Source: Acidobacteriaceae bacterium (GTDB taxonomy: Bacteria > Acidobacteriota > Terriglobia > Terriglobales > Acidobacteriaceae). From it: 52,535 bases of DNA. A program made the position numbers and the translations under genes. The stretch spans positions 1 to 52,535 of the forward strand of contig JASHQH010000123.1 of the NCBI GenBank assembly GCA_030037635.1. The letters are read 5' to 3'. Within the stretch, counting starts at the first letter, position 1; every line of letters starts with the position of its first letter. Positions 49,414-52,535 of the stretch are shown piece after piece. The notes under the pieces are model-generated. The model saw only the letters and a list, made by a program, of their open reading frames with translations, did no database searches and was not told the DNA's origin.

Positions 49414-49484
49414 GGAAAGAATCTTAAATGCACGGGCGGCCGATTGGAATCAGGTGGAGATAAGCGTGGAATCTCAGCTTGACT

Positions 49485-49690
49485 CTGTTTTGAACGGGCA
49501 CGGCTTCAGAGCCTGCCCTGGGCTTGCCGAAGGGTGCCGAACAACCCGCAAAGTTTGACTCCGGCCTTGAACGGGCACGGCTTCTTCGCTTGCGAAAAAA
49601 CTCGTTCGGAGGGCTGGTTTGTATCAGGGCACGAGTTGACTCGCGCCGCAAATGCCCTCATCTCCGCGCGGCTCTAGCCGCCGAGGAATG
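49485..49690. repeat. GGGCACGGCTTCAG repeat cluster 3
   Basis: Two copies of GAACGGGCACGGCTTC, an AACTCGTTCGGAGG block and a CGCGGCTCTAGCCGC hairpin. It lies between the DinB/YfiT gene and the small basic peptide gene. More diverged than clusters 1 and 2. Confidence 0.52.
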
Positions 49691-49709
49691 TTTTTCGATT
49701 GGGGGTCGG

Positions 49710-49883
49710 CTAACTGCTCGCCTTGTGCGCGTGTTGTTTCTGTTTATGCGTGTTGGCTTTGTACTTGGGCTTGTGGTAGCGGTAATTGAATTTTGGGTGA
49801 GCCTGCTTGGGATGCTTCCTGGCCGCGCACACCGGGCTTGCAAAAGCCGTCAACATCAGAATCGCTGCCAGAAGCTTCTTCAT
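49710..49883 (-). CDS. Secreted basic His/Lys-rich peptide, 57 residues
   Basis: Minus-strand ATG at 49883. Signal peptide MKKLLAAILMLTAFASPVCA, then a 37-residue mature peptide with 12 lysines and 6 histidines and no acidic residue (HPKFNYRYHKPKYKAN, HKQKQHAHK). It is too regular in composition for chance: a basic, disordered, envelope peptide that may bind metal or polyanions. A second small secreted peptide gene with a similar start (MKKLVAV...) lies 157 bases upstream on the same strand. No family recognised. Confidence 0.6.
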   Translation of the reverse strand: MKKLLAAILMLTAFASPVCAARKHPKQAHPKFNYRYHKPKYKANTHKQKQHAHKASS

Positions 49884-50039
49884 GGTTCGAATCTACCATC
49901 GATCTTGCTCCAAAACGCACAGCTCCGGTAACCCTGGTACCGAGAGAGCAACCCGGCAACTTCAGATACACGCCCACTGTGGGATAGGCAGCAAGGGCCC
50001 TTGCGACTGCAGGAGGGAAGGCGGGCCGTCCCAGGCCGA

Positions 50040-50150
50040 TTACGCGTGGTGGTGATGGTGGTGGTGATGGTGATGATGGTGATTCCCGGCCGCAAACGCC
50101 GTTCCTGAAAACGCCACCAGCAACAGTGCAACAGCAACAAGCTTCTTCAT
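50040..50150 (-). CDS. Secreted polyhistidine peptide, 36 residues
   Basis: ATG at 50150 (an ATG three codons earlier is an alternative). Signal peptide MKKLVAVALLLVAFSGTAFA, then AGN, twelve consecutive histidines (mixed CAT and CAC codons) and a final alanine. The mature form is essentially a histidine tract and should bind Ni, Zn, Co or Cu in the periplasm or outside the cell. AGGA lies about nine bases upstream. Same strand as the basic peptide at 49710 and with a similar signal sequence, so they may be paralogous in origin. Role inferred from composition only. Confidence 0.62.
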   Translation of the reverse strand: MKKLVAVALLLVAFSGTAFAAGNHHHHHHHHHHHHA

Positions 50151-50301
50151 AGGCAGCATCCTAGCACGAGGTTTGTTTCCGGCTGACGGCGTATGACACC
50201 GCCGGTACCTGAACTGCAACAAAAGTGGGAGGCCGCCGCAGCCAATCCGGAAATCGCGTGCTTCAACCAGTAAGACGCGTGCAGCGTACACTGGGATTAC
50301 G

Positions 50302-51756
50302 ATGACGCATGCCGAAACTTCCCCAGCTATCAACCACCAGCGTTATTTTTTTCAGAAATTCGGCATCACCGAGCGGCTGCTTGAGCGCTGCCTGGGCCAG
50401 GCGCTCGGCGCAGGCGGCGACTACGCTGACCTTTATTTTGAATCGGTTATGGCCACGGCGTTGGGCGTGGACGAGCAGATTGTGAAGTCGGCGAGCCAGG
50501 GCACCAGCGCCGGATGCGGCATCCGCGTCCTCAGCGGCGAGCGGACCGGGTACGCCTATAGCGACAACCTGAGCCCCGAGCGGCTTCAGCATGCCGCGCG
50601 CACGGCCGCGCTCATCGCATCGGGACCGGCGAAATATCCGGTGCAGGGATTCACCGAGACGCGGAGCGCCGATCTCTATCCCGTTCCCCTCGGCGGTTAC
50701 GATCTCGATCTCGCCGCGAGGCTGGAGCTGATTCTGCGCGCCGACCGCGCGGCGCGAGCCTTCGATGCGCGCATTGTGCAGGTGCGGGCCGGTTACAGCG
50801 AAGAGCTGCGGCGGATCCTGGTGGCGGCGTCGGATGGCGCGTTTGCCAGCGATACGCAGCCTCTGTGCCGGTTGAACGTGTGGGTCATCGCCAAACAAGG
50901 TGCGCTCACCGCCAGGGGCGCGGCTGGCGCCGGAGGCCGCGCCGGCCTCGATCAATTCCAAGGCACAAAAGGGCCGGAGCACCTGGCGCGCGAAGCCGCG
51001 CGCGGCGCCATTCTGCAGTTGGGCGCCGTGGCGGCGCCCGCCGGCGAGATGGAAGTGGTGCTGGGACCGGGATGGCCGGGAATTCTCCTGCATGAAGCCG
51101 TCGGCCACGGCCTGGAGGCCGATTTCAATCGCAAGGGAACGTCGGCGTTTACAGGATTGATCGGCCGGCCGGTGGCGAGCTCGAAAGTGACCGTGGTCGA
51201 CAACGGCACCATCGCCGGAAGGCGCGGCTCGCTGAACGTAGACGACGAAGGTTCGGCCACCCAGGAGACGGTCCTGATCGAAGGCGGCGTGCTGAAGGGA
51301 TACCTGTCTGACAAGTTTTCGGCGCGGCTGATGGGCATGCCCAATACGGGATCGGGCCGCCGCCAGAGCTACCAGTCCATCCCCATGCCGCGCATGACCA
51401 ACACCTACATGCTGGCCGGAGACGATGCGCCCGAAGATATCCTGCGCAGCGTCAAGCGCGGGCTCTACGCGGTGAACTTCGGCGGCGGGCAGGTCGACAT
51501 CACCAACGGCAAGTTCGTCTTTACCGCGTCGGAAGCCTACCTGATCGAAGACGGCAGGGTGACGGCGCCGGTGCGCGACGCCACGCTGATCGGCAACGGC
51601 CCCGAGGCGCTCAAGTACGTGTCGATGGTCGGCAACGACTTGAAGCTCGATGAGGGCATCGGCACCTGCGGCAAAGACGGGCAGAGCGTGCCCGTGGGCG
51701 TGGGCATCCCGACCATCAAGCTTGACAAAATGACCGTGGGAGGCACGGGGCGCTAG
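50302..51756 (+). CDS. tldD: TldD-like metalloprotease
   Basis: 484 residues. HEAVGH at 264-269 (LLHEAVGHGLEADF) is the zinc motif of TldD; other family blocks are GDYADLYFES near 39, GCGIRVLSGERTGYAYSDNLS near 71, and the C-terminal FTASEAYLIEDGRVTAPVRDATLIGNGPEAL. TldD pairs with TldE/PmbA to degrade or process small peptides and natural products (microcin B17, CcdA). The TldE partner is not in this window. Start ATG 50302. The end is followed by strong hairpins (51784). Full length. Confidence 0.93.
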   Translation: MTHAETSPAINHQRYFFQKFGITERLLERCLGQALGAGGDYADLYFESVMATALGVDEQIVKSASQGTSAGCGIRVLSGERTGYAYSDNLSPERLQHAARTAALIASGPAKYPVQGFTETRSADLYPVPLGGYDLDLAARLELILRADRAARAFDARIVQVRAGYSEELRRILVAASDGAFASDTQPLCRLNVWVIAKQGALTARGAAGAGGRAGLDQFQGTKGPEHLAREAARGAILQLGAVAAPAGEMEVVLGPGWPGILLHEAVGHGLEADFNRKGTSAFTGLIGRPVASSKVTVVDNGTIAGRRGSLNVDDEGSATQETVLIEGGVLKGYLSDKFSARLMGMPNTGSGRRQSYQSIPMPRMTNTYMLAGDDAPEDILRSVKRGLYAVNFGGGQVDITNGKFVFTASEAYLIEDGRVTAPVRDATLIGNGPEALKYVSMVGNDLKLDEGIGTCGKDGQSVPVGVGIPTIKLDKMTVGGTGR

Positions 51757-51783
51757 CCGCGGCCTCGCAAGCTTGCCCGTTGC

Positions 51784-51818
51784 CCCATCCTTCCGGCGCA
51801 CTTTGCCGGAAGGGTGGG
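51784..51818. repeat. GCCCCATCC hairpin, 14-base-pair stem, after tldD
   Basis: CCCATCCTTCCGGC pairs with GCCGGAAGGGTGGG (one G-T), loop GCACTTT. It lies 28 bases after the tldD stop and may help end transcription. Same outer arms as the hairpins at 25573 and 51930 but different inner arms. Confidence 0.7.
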
Positions 51819-51929
51819 AAATGCTCCCCGGTTCAACCTGTCAGACATCTCCCCGATCATACCCTCACGCCATGTCAACCCCTCCGTTCGCTTCATTTCC
51901 TCCTTTCCCACTCATTCCAAGGCTGGGTG

Positions 51930-51970
51930 CCCATCCTAACGGCGCCTTTGTTTTTTGCCGTTAGGGTGGG
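51930..51970. repeat. GCCCATCC hairpin with alternative inner arms
   Basis: CCCATCCTAACGGC pairs with GCCGTTAGGGTGGG (14 bases, one G-T), loop of 13 bases ending in a T-run. Outer arms match the hairpin at 51784; inner arms (TAACGGC/GCCGTTA versus TTCCGGC/GCCGGAA) differ but stay complementary. Confidence 0.7.
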
Positions 51971-52444
51971 ATCGCACGAACCCCGACCGTCTTCCTCGGC
52001 CCAGCACGAAAAAGGGTTGCCCCATCCCCAGGGCCCCCACGGACAGGTCTTCGTCAGTGGGGTGGAGCGTAACGGCGCCTTTGTTTTTGCCGTTAGGGGT
52101 GGGATCAGATCATGGGGTAAGCAAAGCGAGGAATCTGCGGTGCTTCTAGCTTTGTAACCAGAGCACGGCTGTAGGTCGGGGTTTTAACCCCGACTGCCAA
52201 AAACGCTTGAAAGCTTTTCAAAATCAAGGACGCGGCGCAGCCGCGATGAATTCACCGTCACTCCCCAATCTTCTTCACTTCCGCCTAGCCGGTGAACCGC
52301 CCGCAGCCCACGCCATGTCAAGTTTCCGCCTCCCGCCAAATCCACGCCATCTCCCTCATTCCACGGCAAATAAAAAATTCGCGAACTTTGCAGATCATTT
52401 CCCGCTTACCCGCTAAGCTGAAAAACAATAGGGGGATCTCTCCG
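51971..52444. other. Repeat-dense region without genes
   Basis: A third partial copy of the CCCATCC element (about 52021-52112, with CCCACGGACAGG and AACGGCGCC plus TTTTTGCCGTTAGG), a CGAGGAATCTGCGG fragment of the dispersed CATCCTGAG-type element (52127), and a GGGCACGGCTT-type piece with GGTCGGGGTTTTAACCCCGAC (52173-52193), a good hairpin. From about 52215 onward no repeat family or gene is recognised; the last 60 bases are AT-rich and may hold a promoter for the ORF at 52445. Confidence 0.5.
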
Positions 52445-52535
52445 ATGACGTCTGCATCTCAAGCCGCGCGCAACCGGTCGCCTCGGCAGGTCCGGAAGGC
52501 CCCCAGGAAGGGGAGGAAAATAATTAATTGTTTTT
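52445..52535 (+). CDS. Possible start of a basic protein, cut by the right edge
   Basis: An ATG frame with no stop in the remaining 30 codons. The product starts MTSASQAARNRSPRQVRKAP and is very basic. AGGGGG lies about ten bases upstream and an AT-rich stretch precedes it. Too short to identify. It may be a real gene continuing outside the window or a chance frame. Confidence 0.35.
   Translation, partial: MTSASQAARNRSPRQVRKAPRKGRKIINCF

Noticed and set aside
49880-49900. GGTTCGAATC, a tRNA T-loop-like motif
   Set aside because: It overlaps the start of the small basic peptide gene and no cloverleaf can be drawn around it.
50040-50080. Polyhistidine tract as a cloning-vector His-tag artefact
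   Set aside because: Twelve histidines with mixed codons follow a native-looking signal peptide, and the flanking sequence matches the rest of the genome.

Overview
The window looks like a chromosomal segment of an acidobacterium (Acidobacteriota, probably class Terriglobia). This is inferred from the GC-rich, strongly biased codon use, from lineage-typical small families (a DUF6526 membrane protein, a 75-residue conserved orphan), from a fused receiver/thioredoxin-reductase protein, and from intergenic DNA full of several families of short dispersed repeats. I see no rRNA, tRNA, CRISPR array, transposase or prophage gene. Both edges cut genes: a PilZ protein at the left and a possible basic protein at the right.

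Left part (1-5.8 kb): partial PilZ gene, two overlapping tiny secreted or membrane peptides, a polytopic membrane protein, a DUF190 protein, a secreted protein with a permuted papain-like signature followed by DUF6526, an alpha/beta-hydrolase remnant and an outer-membrane barrel. Region 5.8-18.4 kb is the most coherent unit: a B12-binding radical SAM enzyme, a membrane cytochrome b plus an eleven-haem cytochrome c, and a divergent operon of long acyl-CoA dehydrogenase, ETF:quinone oxidoreductase with a ferredoxin tail, EtfB and EtfA. A CRP/FNR-class palindrome (GTGA-N6-TCAC) occurs upstream of each transcription unit and once more before a secreted orphan. I read it as a coregulated chain from an acyl-CoA or similar donor to the quinone pool and membrane multihaem cytochromes.

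Region 18.4-24.3 kb is housekeeping: Gnd, the 75-residue orphan with visible promoter and terminator, a RibBA whose GTP cyclohydrolase half is degenerate, and a deoxyhypusine-synthase-like enzyme. Region 24.4-38.8 kb is a pectin/uronate locus: KduI, a GH105 hydrolase, a carbohydrate esterase and a FadR-type regulator on the minus strand; UxaC, a LarA-like (DUF2088) enzyme, UxaE and KduD on the plus strand; then GH28 and GH3. Palindromes of the FadR type (TGGT-N3-ACC) in three of its promoter regions suggest that the local regulator controls it. GH28, GH105 and the esterase would release galacturonate and unsaturated uronates; KduI/KduD and UxaC/UxaE would process them. No lyase, uronate reductase, dehydratase or KDG kinase is in view.

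Region 38.8-43 kb holds a redox-flavoured two-component set: a cyclic-nucleotide-domain histidine kinase, a receiver fused to a CxxC-less thioredoxin reductase, and a divergent LuxR protein whose receiver lacks the phosphoacceptor. Region 43-52.5 kb holds a TauE/DUF1634 exporter pair, P5C dehydrogenase, a SnoaL-like protein, a large PD-(D/E)XK-like protein, a DinB/YfiT protein, two tiny secreted peptides (one with twelve consecutive histidines), TldD, and a repeat-dense tail. All functions come from recognising motifs by eye; no database search was run.
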